A stretch of DNA of 64,000 nucleotides from Salarchaeum sp. JOR-1 (GTDB taxonomy: Archaea; Halobacteriota; Halobacteria; Halobacteriales; Halobacteriaceae), in the NCBI RefSeq assembly GCF_007833275.1, contig NZ_CP042241.1, positions 1,240,001 to 1,304,000 on the forward strand, in the 5' to 3' direction. Positions 37,944-46,797 of this stretch are shown piece by piece. Under the pieces are notes generated by a model. It did not search any database. It was not told the origin of the DNA and worked only from the letters and a program-made list of their open reading frames with translations. Made by a program: the position numbers and the translations under genes. Position 1 is the first letter of the stretch. Each line of letters opens with the position of its first letter.

Positions 37944-38750
37944 TCACATGACGAGGAGGCCGCCGAGGGCGGCGAGGGTGCCGAGGGCGATACACACACT
38001 CCAGAAGGGGAGTGTCTCGACGATGCGGAGTAGTGCGTCGATGGTTGCGTAGCCGACGATGGCGGCGGCGCCCAGGGCGATGGCTGCGGCGACGAGACTG
38101 ACGCTGATGCCGGTATCGAGATAGGCGAGGAGGCTGCCGCCAACAGAGGCGGGGATGGCGAGGAGAAACGAGAAGCGGAACGATTGGGGGCCGTTGTGGC
38201 CGCGCAGCAGTAGGGTGCCGGTGGTCATGCCGGACCGGGAAATCCCGGGGAGAATGGCGAGTCCCTGGGCGATGCCGACGAGGATGGCGTCACGCCAGCC
38301 GGGTGTTTTGCGATCTCCGACGATGTCCTCTGCGAGATATTGGAACACGCCTGTCCCCACGAGGAGAACGCCGACAAGCGCGATGAACACACCTCCCGTA
38401 AGCGTAGAGAACGCGTCGATGAGCGTGACGTAGGCGGTGATGCCAACGACGCCGGAAACGAGCGTCCCAATCCCAAGAAACGTGACGATGGCTTGTTCAC
38501 CGTCGAACGCGCGGTGGGGGCGCCACGCGGGCAGCCGGGTCAGAATAGCGGCGAGTTCGTCATGGTAGTACGCGGTTGCGGAGAGGGCGGTGCCAAGATG
38601 GAGGAACAACGCGAACGCCACGACCTGTTCTGGGGCGCGGCCAAGCGCCGAGAGTACGATCGTAATATTCCCTTCACTTGAAATCGGCAGCCACTCGAAA
38701 ATCCCCTGGAGAATCCCTGCCGCAAGCGCGACCAATAACTCCCGATCCAT
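37944..38750 (-). CDS. uppP: UppP/BacA-like polyprenyl-diphosphate phosphatase
   Basis: This is a 268-residue membrane protein with about eight hydrophobic segments. Two family signatures are visible: QGIFEWLPISSEGNI near the N-terminus and ILPGISRSGMTTG near residue 170. The family removes a phosphate from C55-type polyprenyl diphosphate to recycle the glycan lipid carrier; in archaea the substrate would be dolichyl or polyprenyl diphosphate. Compared with bacterial enzymes, the first motif is altered: Gln replaces the first Glu, and Glu and Asn replace the usual Thr and His of STGH. The Arg of SRSG is kept. It fits the glycan-assembly genes elsewhere in the window. MDRELL is chosen as start over an upstream Met at 38774. 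Confidence 0.85.
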   Translation of the reverse strand: MDRELLVALAAGILQGIFEWLPISSEGNITIVLSALGRAPEQVVAFALFLHLGTALSATAYYHDELAAILTRLPAWRPHRAFDGEQAIVTFLGIGTLVSGVVGITAYVTLIDAFSTLTGGVFIALVGVLLVGTGVFQYLAEDIVGDRKTPGWRDAILVGIAQGLAILPGISRSGMTTGTLLLRGHNGPQSFRFSFLLAIPASVGGSLLAYLDTGISVSLVAAAIALGAAAIVGYATIDALLRIVETLPFWSVCIALGTLAALGGLLVM

Positions 38751-38870
38751 TATCGTACTTGTACGCGTGCACAACCATGGCCGTTTTGCTATAGAGCGGT
38801 GGGGTGACTGTCTCGGGACTTGCTCTTAGAGCAGGTGCAGGTCACGAACGTCGGTGTGTTAATCGCTCCG

Positions 38871-41800
38871 TCATTGTTGCCAGGCGTGGATGAGAGCGAG
38901 GAGGTTCTGTAATGAGAGGGCGTTCTGGCGCCAATCATGGATGCCGGCCAGTAGTTCGGTTGTTTCGATACCATTCTCGTCTGTGTCGTATTGTTCGATG
39001 AGCGGTGTTTTCGGTGTGACCGTGATGGTGATTCGTGTTGCGGTGATCTGGGTGTTGTTGTGTTGGAGTTGGATGGTGGTGGTGTATGTGCCAGTGGCGT
39101 TGGTGGCTGGGATTTGAATGGTCATGGTAGCTCTGACCGTCTCATTCGGGTCAATATCTGAGAATACGACTTGGTGCCCGTCGGTGATGACCGCAAATTG
39201 GTCTTGAGCTGTTGGGTCGGTGCCGGCGACACGGTGAATCCACGTTGACGGAAGTGTGGTGTTAGTGAATACGATCTCGCCGGTTGACCTTGTTGCCCCG
39301 GTATTTGTGAGTGTGGCATTCACAACGATTGTGTGGCCGGGCGTAGGTGCGAGGTGGTCGCGCGGTGTTGTGAGGGTCAGCGACCGTTCAGCACTCGGGG
39401 AGACAGTGAGGCTGCGGTGGATTGTTGTCGTGGCCCCCTTTTCATCGGTTACTGTTAGTGTGACCCGGTAGGTCCCCGGACTGGTGAATGTGTGGGTCGT
39501 CACCGCAGTGGTTGCCTCTGAGCGAGTATCGTTGTCGAAGTTCCATGTATAGGCGGTGATCGTTCCATCAGTGTCGGTTGATGTGGACGCATTGAACGTT
39601 ACCGACTCACCGACGGTGACCGTGCTGTTGGCTGGTGACCGCGTAAAGGCGGCGGTGGGCCGATTGTTCGTCGGGGTGGTTGTTCGGAGCACGGTTAAGG
39701 TTCCGTCTGTGGTTGGTCCATAGAGGGTTGTTGGCGAGCCAGCGAGCCCTGTGAACCCGGTGTCACGATGTATTGTTTGTTTTCGCTTGCCAGTCAGTGT
39801 GAGTTCAGAGAGGGCACTATGCGTGCCAACCCACATCGAATTGTTGTAGTAGGCAAGGCCAGCTGGACCGGCAGATTCCCCCGGGCCGCGAATGGCGAAC
39901 TGCCGGACGTGGTCGCCAGTTGGCGTATACTCATGGATTGCATTCGGCACGCTCGTTACCTCTGCAACCCACAGCGAGCCATTGCCAAAGGCCAGCCCAT
40001 ATGGATCGACTCCCATATTGATCCGAGAGCGAACCTCTCCAGTCGAGGGATTCAACTCCAGAATCTGTCCAGCAAAGGCATCTGACTGGGCATCCGCATA
40101 CCACAGCGACCCATTCCCATACGCAAGTCCTTGATTTGTGCCATCCGGTGCTGGGAAGACAGTGAGAACTTTGTCGGTCTCCAAGTCGATTTTCAGGATT
40201 TGACCATCGGAGAGGACGTATGCGGTATCACCGTTGACTGCAACCCCTTGCTCTGCGGTGTAGTTGAATCGCTCCGAAGAGGTTGTGTCTGCGATGAAAC
40301 TCACCGTCCGCGTTGAGAAGTGTGGGACATTGAATGCTACCCACGGACTCGCACCCGGGCCAGCAGACTCCTTGACGGTGAATGGGTGTTGTTCACCGTC
40401 CAAGTACATCGTGAGATTCGAGAGATCCGCCGCCGTGGAAATTGCCTCGCGACGGAGGTACACTGTTACGTTCGAGGCACTTTCTGGAGCAGAAATGGCG
40501 ACCGTGTAGTTCGTTATCGAACGTTTTCGAACCTCGACAGAAGTGTTGTGCGCGAACCCACGCTCGATTCGGACGGCGTCGGCAAGGCTATCCGGATCGA
40601 CTTGTGTCCCACCGAGGACGACCGTCTCGGTGAGTTGTGCGAGTCTCTCTTCGTCGTTTGTGACGACGCTGAATGCCTCTGGTTTACGAACTGTGTCGAG
40701 TCGCGTATGAAGATTCGTTCGATTAGTTTCTTTCCAGACGGAGACCACGACGTCGTACTTGCCGGTCGGTGCGGCTTCCTGGACGGTCCACGACAGCGAG
40801 ATCCGTTTCGTCTCACTGGGCGCGAGTGTGACCGTTTTGCCGGTCGAGTTATGGTTGTCGTAGCTGGTACCGTCGGGCCCGACGACGCTGTAGCCGACGA
40901 AGACTGGGTGTCTGCTCCGTCCAGTGTTTGTAACTGTTACTGAAACTGATACACTCTCCTTTGTTTGATACTCTTTCGCTGGCTCTGAGTCTATTTCGAG
41001 ATTAGCCTGAATTCCGGAACGGCTGGCGTAGTTTGCTAAGACCTTTGATACTGCTGTTCTTTGGAATTTTTTTGCGAACGTTCTCTCGCGAGCAGCTTGA
41101 TCGAGGAATCTATTTTTCTTCTCCCGAGCGTAGGCCTCCTCTCCAAAGATTGACTTAAGGAACGATTCGTACTCTCCAAGAATGCTTTTTTCGATTGCAT
41201 TTGCGTCTTGGCGGTAGTATGAGACGAGTGCCAACTGTTCCATATAGGCTGCCGCATGGAAGGTCGTGGCAATATCTGCTTGTGGGATCTCGCTATTTCG
41301 CGCCAAATTGTCTCCGTATGTATTCTGAATATCTTGTCTTATATCATCAATATGGTTAGCTATTCTGAGAGAGTATTCTGCTTTAATTAGGGCTGCATAA
41401 GTCGCAGGACGTCCAGTCAAGAGTCCACCAACCTGCCAGCCTAGTAAGGCAGTGCTAGCGAGGGAAGCGGCGCCGGCAGCAAGTGTGCCCGCTGTGCTGG
41501 AGGTTACCCACGAACTGACTGAGGCAGCATACGTGGACTTCGTTACGAGCCAAGACCCGAATTTAGTACCGACTGTCTTTGCGGCCATCGTCCCGATGGT
41601 TATCCCATCCTGCTTAGCCCATTGTTCAATAGCTTCTATTGTCTTCGCTCGGCTATTCTCGTGTTGAATCTCGAGTTCGGTAATCGCTCGATCTAGCCCT
41701 TCAGGCAGAGAAACACCCTGGTGAGTGTGTGCGTAGGTCTGAAGCTGGCTTAACATCGCCACTCTACGATCTTTGTACGTCTGATGTTCACTGATTGAGA

Positions 41801-44588
41801 GAACTAGACTGGCGAGCCCGACTCCATAGCCGATTTTACTGGTGTCTAACCTCTTTATTTGATCTGCATATCGGATCAACGTCTGCCGAACATACTTCGA
41901 CTTGACACTCTTCCCCGCAACCTTGACATACTTCTGCGCTTTGTACGTCTTTGCGAGATCCAGAGCAGTTTTTGCTGATGCTGCAGCTGATTTCGCTTTT
42001 ATAATCTCTTGGGCTGCAATCTCAGGAACTAATTGATAGTTCCTTGATGTGGTGGTGATCGCCTGAAGCGATGCTAGGTAACGATCTTCTGGACTATGAA
42101 GTGTACTTCCGACTAAATTTTGGAACCAAAAATTGACATCTGCACGCGGGCTGTGTATCATTTGATCATGTAACTCAGTGTATCGTGGCTGTCGATTGAT
42201 ATCACCACGTGCCCACGCTAACGCTGCCTGTGTCTGCGTCACATTCCGAATTATAGCTTGCTTTTTTGCTGAAACGAATTCCAGTCCAGACGGAGTTTGA
42301 CGGAATACAAACGTTCTCTGAATATTGAAGGCGGCTGACCATCCGGAAATGCTCGTGAAGAGTTGACGAGCCGATGCAGGCTCGTTACTGATATATCGAA
42401 TTACTCCCTGTTTATCTGGTTGGGCATATCCGATCAGGTAGGATGTCTCTTTATATTTAACTGGGCCGAAAATAATTGCGTCTTCGTTAGGACCAATGAA
42501 CTTTCTGATGGTCTGATTTTCCTTATGCGTGAGACCAGTACTTGTCGAAGAACGGATAGGCATGATTGTTATCTCCGTTCGATTCTGGCCCTGAATCGTC
42601 ACCTGCTTTTGCTTCACAACGATCCCTTCCTCGGCGCCGAAGTCGGTCGGTTTGATTGCCACTGTGTGGGTCCCCTCGTCGAGTACGAGTTCGCCTTGAG
42701 CGTTTGGCGTTACCTGTGTGCCGTTGACGAGGACACGATACTTGTTTGCTGCAATTGGATCTCCGTTTTTGTTGACGACCTCGAGTTTGAGCACGCCCGC
42801 GCCGGTCCGAGTCATTGGGACGCTCACTGCAAAGCTACCCGTTTTGGGGACGTCGATCGTGTCGGTAACGGTCTCGAAGCCGTCCGCCGTTACGGTGAGC
42901 GTATGCGTCCCAATCGGCAGCTGGAAGCTGATTTTCCCTTCCGCATTTGTTTGTTTTGTCTTTCCTGCTACAGAGACAGTCGCACCCTTAATTGGTTCGC
43001 CAGCGAATGCATAGCCCTCGATTGTGCCTTGTTTCGAGACGGTGAACCAGACCTCAGTTGTGGGAAGTGATACACTCGTGGTTAGGGATAGCTCGCGGTT
43101 GCTCTCAAGCGAGGACAGCTGTTTGCTCGCTACTTTGTTGCCATCGTGGTAGACTTCGACAGTGTAGTGCCCCTCGTTGGTTGGATATACCCAGAGTTTT
43201 CTTGGGGTTGTCGTGCCGTCTGAGCTGGTTGTGGCAGAGCGCCACGTGACGCCTTCATGCGACGTGATTTTTACTGTCGCATCTGGAAGTGGGGTTGTTC
43301 CATCCTGATAGTACACGGTTGGTTTGATCCAGACTGAGTCCTCAACTTGGATTGTTCGACTAACAGCAGAATCCCGGATTGTGATCCAACCGGTGGATCC
43401 TGCCATCTGATCGTTGATGTAGGCGACGACCTTGTAGTCGTGGCCGCCAGGGAGCGAATTAACTGTATGAGCCAGGTCGACGGTTGGATAGTTCTCAATC
43501 GTTCGGAAGGGCTCACCAGTAAAATCGTCCTGCCAGATAACTAACCCATTCACGTCGTTGGCTTGCTCACCATTCGGAAGCCGAACAGCAACAGTGAGAT
43601 CGGCCGCGAGTTTGTCGAAGTGTGCTGTCACCGATTTAGCTTGATCCATCGTCACGGTGATCGACCGGTCCGATTGATGGCCAGACGGATAATCCCCCGA
43701 CCAGTGATCAAACCGGTATCCAGGGTTAGGCTCCGCTGTAACCGAGACCGTCGTCCCTGTCTTTACCGCACCTGTCGGGGTTTCCTCAACGCGTCCACCG
43801 GTCGTACTTGCAACCGATAAGTCATATGTGGGGACGGATTTACTAGTACTGATACTCGGACTAGAATCGCTGGTGAGCGCGTCGAATTGCCTACTCGCGA
43901 CCGTCTCACCATCAACAACGACGTCAACAGTGTAATAGCCGGGATCAGTGGCGGCAGTTGGATACAACCACAGTGGAGATGGATTCAGAGTGCCGTCCGC
44001 AGTCGTCGTTGCAGACCGCCAGACGACCTTTCCGCTGCCGTCCGGATCGTCTTCGTGGGACTTGACGTACACCGTCGCCCCTTTAAGCGGCGTCACGCCA
44101 TCCTGATAGTAAATCGTCGGCGCAAATTCGATCGGATTTTTAACCTGAATCGTCGCTGATTTCGAACTTTCATCCCCCCACGTCCACCAGTCATCCTGGC
44201 TGATCGTAATTGCGGATGTTGAGCCAGCAAACTGATCGTGAATATAGGCATGGACGGTATAGGTATGGCCGGTCGGCAGATTCGAGAACGTATATTTCAA
44301 CTCTACACTGGGATAGTTGGTGACGGTCTTGTAGTGTGTCCCGTCTTGGTAGATGATCAGTGCGTTCACCTCAGCGGCCTGGTCACCATTCGCGTGCGTT
44401 ACATTAATCGTCAGGTCCCCACTGCCGCCGGCCGCTGCTACCTGCCCCGTCCCACCTGCAACAACAGCAATTACCATCACACCCACCACCGCCACCCGAC
44501 CATAGGCCGATAAACTACTGTCGTTCATTGTGTTCCCAGAAACCAAGTCTTGGTGGCTGCCGAGTCCACACAACCATTCATTTGTCAT
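38871..44588 (-). CDS. Giant multidomain surface protein (1905 residues) with dockerin-like tail
   Basis: Order of modules: a signal peptide (VAVVGVMVIAVVAGGTGQ), then two related modules (about residues 55-250 and 335-500), each with an IIYQDGTHYKT- or VIWQDDF-like part and a PTIYYQDGVTPLKGATV-like part. A divergent InlB-type beta-grasp repeat lies between them (FDHWSGDYPSGHQSD). Carboxypeptidase-regulatory/PEGA-like domains (about 520-690) precede a long alpha-helical core (about 700-1240). That core contains an Ala/Ser-rich hydrophobic stretch near 1020-1050 (TSSTAGTLAAGAASLASTAL). Then come CARDB, a six-bladed-type propeller of NHL/SMP-30 style (about 1450-1640), PKD, NEW3 and the dockerin-like tail (YDTDENGIETTELLAGIHDW). 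The ATG at 44588 has a TTAAGG box about 28 bases upstream; MNDSSLSAYG (44528) is the alternative start. The role is unknown; it is likely an extracellular scaffold or adhesin. Confidence 0.82.
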   Translation of the reverse strand: MTNEWLCGLGSHQDLVSGNTMNDSSLSAYGRVAVVGVMVIAVVAGGTGQVAAAGGSGDLTINVTHANGDQAAEVNALIIYQDGTHYKTVTNYPSVELKYTFSNLPTGHTYTVHAYIHDQFAGSTSAITISQDDWWTWGDESSKSATIQVKNPIEFAPTIYYQDGVTPLKGATVYVKSHEDDPDGSGKVVWRSATTTADGTLNPSPLWLYPTAATDPGYYTVDVVVDGETVASRQFDALTSDSSPSISTSKSVPTYDLSVASTTGGRVEETPTGAVKTGTTVSVTAEPNPGYRFDHWSGDYPSGHQSDRSITVTMDQAKSVTAHFDKLAADLTVAVRLPNGEQANDVNGLVIWQDDFTGEPFRTIENYPTVDLAHTVNSLPGGHDYKVVAYINDQMAGSTGWITIRDSAVSRTIQVEDSVWIKPTVYYQDGTTPLPDATVKITSHEGVTWRSATTSSDGTTTPRKLWVYPTNEGHYTVEVYHDGNKVASKQLSSLESNRELSLTTSVSLPTTEVWFTVSKQGTIEGYAFAGEPIKGATVSVAGKTKQTNAEGKISFQLPIGTHTLTVTADGFETVTDTIDVPKTGSFAVSVPMTRTGAGVLKLEVVNKNGDPIAANKYRVLVNGTQVTPNAQGELVLDEGTHTVAIKPTDFGAEEGIVVKQKQVTIQGQNRTEITIMPIRSSTSTGLTHKENQTIRKFIGPNEDAIIFGPVKYKETSYLIGYAQPDKQGVIRYISNEPASARQLFTSISGWSAAFNIQRTFVFRQTPSGLEFVSAKKQAIIRNVTQTQAALAWARGDINRQPRYTELHDQMIHSPRADVNFWFQNLVGSTLHSPEDRYLASLQAITTTSRNYQLVPEIAAQEIIKAKSAAASAKTALDLAKTYKAQKYVKVAGKSVKSKYVRQTLIRYADQIKRLDTSKIGYGVGLASLVLSISEHQTYKDRRVAMLSQLQTYAHTHQGVSLPEGLDRAITELEIQHENSRAKTIEAIEQWAKQDGITIGTMAAKTVGTKFGSWLVTKSTYAASVSSWVTSSTAGTLAAGAASLASTALLGWQVGGLLTGRPATYAALIKAEYSLRIANHIDDIRQDIQNTYGDNLARNSEIPQADIATTFHAAAYMEQLALVSYYRQDANAIEKSILGEYESFLKSIFGEEAYAREKKNRFLDQAARERTFAKKFQRTAVSKVLANYASRSGIQANLEIDSEPAKEYQTKESVSVSVTVTNTGRSRHPVFVGYSVVGPDGTSYDNHNSTGKTVTLAPSETKRISLSWTVQEAAPTGKYDVVVSVWKETNRTNLHTRLDTVRKPEAFSVVTNDEERLAQLTETVVLGGTQVDPDSLADAVRIERGFAHNTSVEVRKRSITNYTVAISAPESASNVTVYLRREAISTAADLSNLTMYLDGEQHPFTVKESAGPGASPWVAFNVPHFSTRTVSFIADTTSSERFNYTAEQGVAVNGDTAYVLSDGQILKIDLETDKVLTVFPAPDGTNQGLAYGNGSLWYADAQSDAFAGQILELNPSTGEVRSRINMGVDPYGLAFGNGSLWVAEVTSVPNAIHEYTPTGDHVRQFAIRGPGESAGPAGLAYYNNSMWVGTHSALSELTLTGKRKQTIHRDTGFTGLAGSPTTLYGPTTDGTLTVLRTTTPTNNRPTAAFTRSPANSTVTVGESVTFNASTSTDTDGTITAYTWNFDNDTRSEATTAVTTHTFTSPGTYRVTLTVTDEKGATTTIHRSLTVSPSAERSLTLTTPRDHLAPTPGHTIVVNATLTNTGATRSTGEIVFTNTTLPSTWIHRVAGTDPTAQDQFAVITDGHQVVFSDIDPNETVRATMTIQIPATNATGTYTTTIQLQHNNTQITATRITITVTPKTPLIEQYDTDENGIETTELLAGIHDWRQNALSLQNLLALIHAWQQ

Positions 44589-44889
44589 ACACGACCAACC
44601 GGAGGCCCTTAACAGTAGTTGAAAACACGCCTATTCTATTCAGTAGTGCTTCCAAACTCTGATCGAGATTAGAAGGGGGCTCGGAGCAAGTAGAACACCC
44701 TCACCCAAACACATAAGAATAAAATCATTTTGGCCTTCAGACTCAGATATTAGGCCCTGTTGAACCCGCTGAAACTGATAAAATGGGTGTGCGAGATACG
44801 GAAGACACAGTCAGGACGATGCCAGTTGGGAAGAGAGGTCGAACGCCAGAAGTCAGTATCTACTAGTAAAGTGCCTTTGAAATGGGAAT
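44589..44889. other. Intergenic region with possible IS terminus
   Basis: No gene is assigned. GGCCCTGTTGAACCCGC near 44753-44769 looks like a terminal repeat of a haloarchaeal insertion sequence, and a similar TTGTTGAACCCGGC occurs at 26802-26815. A short frame from 44760 is open for 73 codons but is not recognisable. An insertion remnant here would fit the switch from surface-protein genes to the defence-like genes that follow. Confidence 0.35.
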
Positions 44890-45579
44890 ATGGTTGCGCC
44901 AAAAGTCCCGAAGCCTCGGATGGCGCTACCAATCTCGCTCTTCGGGATTCTCTGCATATTCTACCTCACAGCGTGTCTTAGTTGGAATGCCAGCAAAGTG
45001 GTTCAGGGAACAGGAATTTCTATCGACATCATCGGCGTGGTGGTATTAGCGATACCAGATTTGCCGTTTCTCCAGAAGCACTTCTATTCGGGGAAACTGA
45101 AAGCCGCACTCAATCACCTTCGGTTCGAGAACGAGGGAAGCGCCGCAAACCTACTTGCGGCTCCGAATCTTGAAGAGAGATTAATTGATGCACTTTACGT
45201 CGTTGAAAACGCTAAAGACTGCACAGTAGACGAGCTTCTCGACACTATTGAGGTGGTTCGAGAACGGACACCCTCGAATACAGGATTCTATGAATTACGG
45301 GAGGAACTTAGAGAAGAATCAGATAACAAAGGTGGTGATTGGGGCAACGTGTATGGATTCAAAACGTTTGATGGTCAACGTGGTAGTCGTTCAATTGTGA
45401 TGAGAGAAGTAGACGGAACACCAAGGAAGCGGATTGAAGGGCCATATCATATGGTCTTCGGGCCGATTGAAACACGAGTCGAAGAGTATGACGCGAGAAT
45501 TAGAATATTGGGTTTGACGCTCTTGCTGATTGGGTTTCTCTTCCAGCTCTCCTCCCTGTTTTTCACACAGACTGGTTGA
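44890..45579 (+). CDS. Membrane protein of unknown function, defence-island neighbour
   Basis: This is a 229-residue protein. Two N-terminal hydrophobic helices (MALPISLFGILCIFYL, ISIDIIGVVVLAIPDLPFL) and one at the C-terminus (LGLTLLLIGFLFQLSSLFF) frame a soluble alpha/beta middle of about 130 residues rich in Glu and Arg (LEERLIDALYVVENAKDC). I do not recognise a family. Its lower GC content compared with the flanking glycan genes and its position 35 bases before the DUF3644 gene, on the same strand, suggest a transferred two-gene cassette. A membrane effector or sensor that works with the DUF3644 protein is a guess. Confidence 0.7.
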   Translation: MVAPKVPKPRMALPISLFGILCIFYLTACLSWNASKVVQGTGISIDIIGVVVLAIPDLPFLQKHFYSGKLKAALNHLRFENEGSAANLLAAPNLEERLIDALYVVENAKDCTVDELLDTIEVVRERTPSNTGFYELREELREESDNKGGDWGNVYGFKTFDGQRGSRSIVMREVDGTPRKRIEGPYHMVFGPIETRVEEYDARIRILGLTLLLIGFLFQLSSLFFTQTG

Positions 45580-45614
45580 TGTAGTTTTTTCAGATGAGCA
45601 GGTGTGGTTCGACC

Positions 45615-46745
45615 ATGACCGACTACGAGGGATATAAATCTACTGCCACAGACTCATTTCGCATAGCTGTTGAGTTATTCAACCGCCCTTTCGAGAATGG
45701 CCGTACGGAAGGGGTATTGATATTACTTGACCACAGTTTTGAGATGCTGTTGAAGGCAGCAATTCTCCGTAGAGGAGGTGAAATTCGTGCAGACGATGGA
45801 TCGGGCCAAACAATATCCTTGGAAAAATGTGTGAAGCGGTGTCGGGATGGAACGCGTGACAACCAGCGAATCCAGTTCCTCTCCAAATCTGAAGCTGCTG
45901 CCATATTCTCGCTCAACAATCTCAGGGATTACGCACAACATGACCAAGTTGATGTTAGGGAACAGCAGCTCTATCTCCAGTCTAGACAATGTACGGACAT
46001 CTTTGAGATGATCTTGACCCGGGTATTCAATGAGTCGCTATCACAGTACCTTCCCGACCGAGTGCTCCCGCTATCGACCACCGTCCCAACAGACATTGCA
46101 TCCGTTATTGACCAAGAAATCGATGAGATTCAGGAACTGATGGACGAAGGGGCCACCGACGAGGCACGGAATAAGCTGAAAGCGTTGGACTCCGTGGAAC
46201 GAGGCTTGGCTGATGACGGTGACACGCCAGATCACTCTGAATTGACTACAAAGCTGGAAGCAGTTGATGACGACCAAGACCTAGAGGATATTTTCCCGAG
46301 TACATTCGCGGCTCTTACTGACGGAGTAGATTCTGGCGGCGGAGTTCGAATCAATCTTGGGTCCGATGATCCTGGCCTCCCCGCGCAGTATGTCCCTGAA
46401 GACGAGATTGATGAGGATGATGATGTCTATTTATTTACTGAGAAGAATATTCACGGTAGATATCCCTTCAACCCGATGCAGTTCAAAAAACAGGTGAATT
46501 CAGAACTTAGTGAAGACTGTGACTGGAAGGGTGAACTTAGCTTACCAAGGCTGAAGTCGATATTGGTAGAGATGGGGCTCTGGGAACAAGAAAAATTCCA
46601 TCAATCAGAACTGCCACTTGGCGCGGGGGACACACGACCTGGCTATAGTCCAAGTTGCGTAGATAGTGTCGTTGAAGCGATTGAGGCAGGTGAAATTGTG
46701 GTTGAGGATGCATGGGAAGCAAATAAAGCCGAATTTGGGTACTAG
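45615..46745 (+). CDS. DUF3644-type protein, possible defence component
   Basis: This is a 376-residue soluble protein. The N-terminal about 130 residues match the DUF3644 pattern: LLDHSFEMLLKAAILRR, then LSLNNLRDYAQHDQ-like SLNNLRDYAQHDQVDVRE. A coiled, acidic middle (IDQEIDEIQELMDEGATDEA) follows, then a C-terminal domain (HGRYPFNPMQFKKQVNSEL) that may be winged-helix-like. DUF3644 resembles HEPN-type helical domains in having conserved polar residues around the RDY/H motif, and such genes are often found in prokaryotic defence neighbourhoods; an RNase role is inference. The start MTDYEGYK is preferred over an in-frame ATG seven codons upstream. It converges with the DUF4365 gene 50 bases away. 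Confidence 0.75.
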   Translation: MTDYEGYKSTATDSFRIAVELFNRPFENGRTEGVLILLDHSFEMLLKAAILRRGGEIRADDGSGQTISLEKCVKRCRDGTRDNQRIQFLSKSEAAAIFSLNNLRDYAQHDQVDVREQQLYLQSRQCTDIFEMILTRVFNESLSQYLPDRVLPLSTTVPTDIASVIDQEIDEIQELMDEGATDEARNKLKALDSVERGLADDGDTPDHSELTTKLEAVDDDQDLEDIFPSTFAALTDGVDSGGGVRINLGSDDPGLPAQYVPEDEIDEDDDVYLFTEKNIHGRYPFNPMQFKKQVNSELSEDCDWKGELSLPRLKSILVEMGLWEQEKFHQSELPLGAGDTRPGYSPSCVDSVVEAIEAGEIVVEDAWEANKAEFGY

Positions 46746-46797
46746 GTACTTGGGATGGCTGGCGTCCAGTGTTGTCGTACGTTCCTGACTTGTAAAA

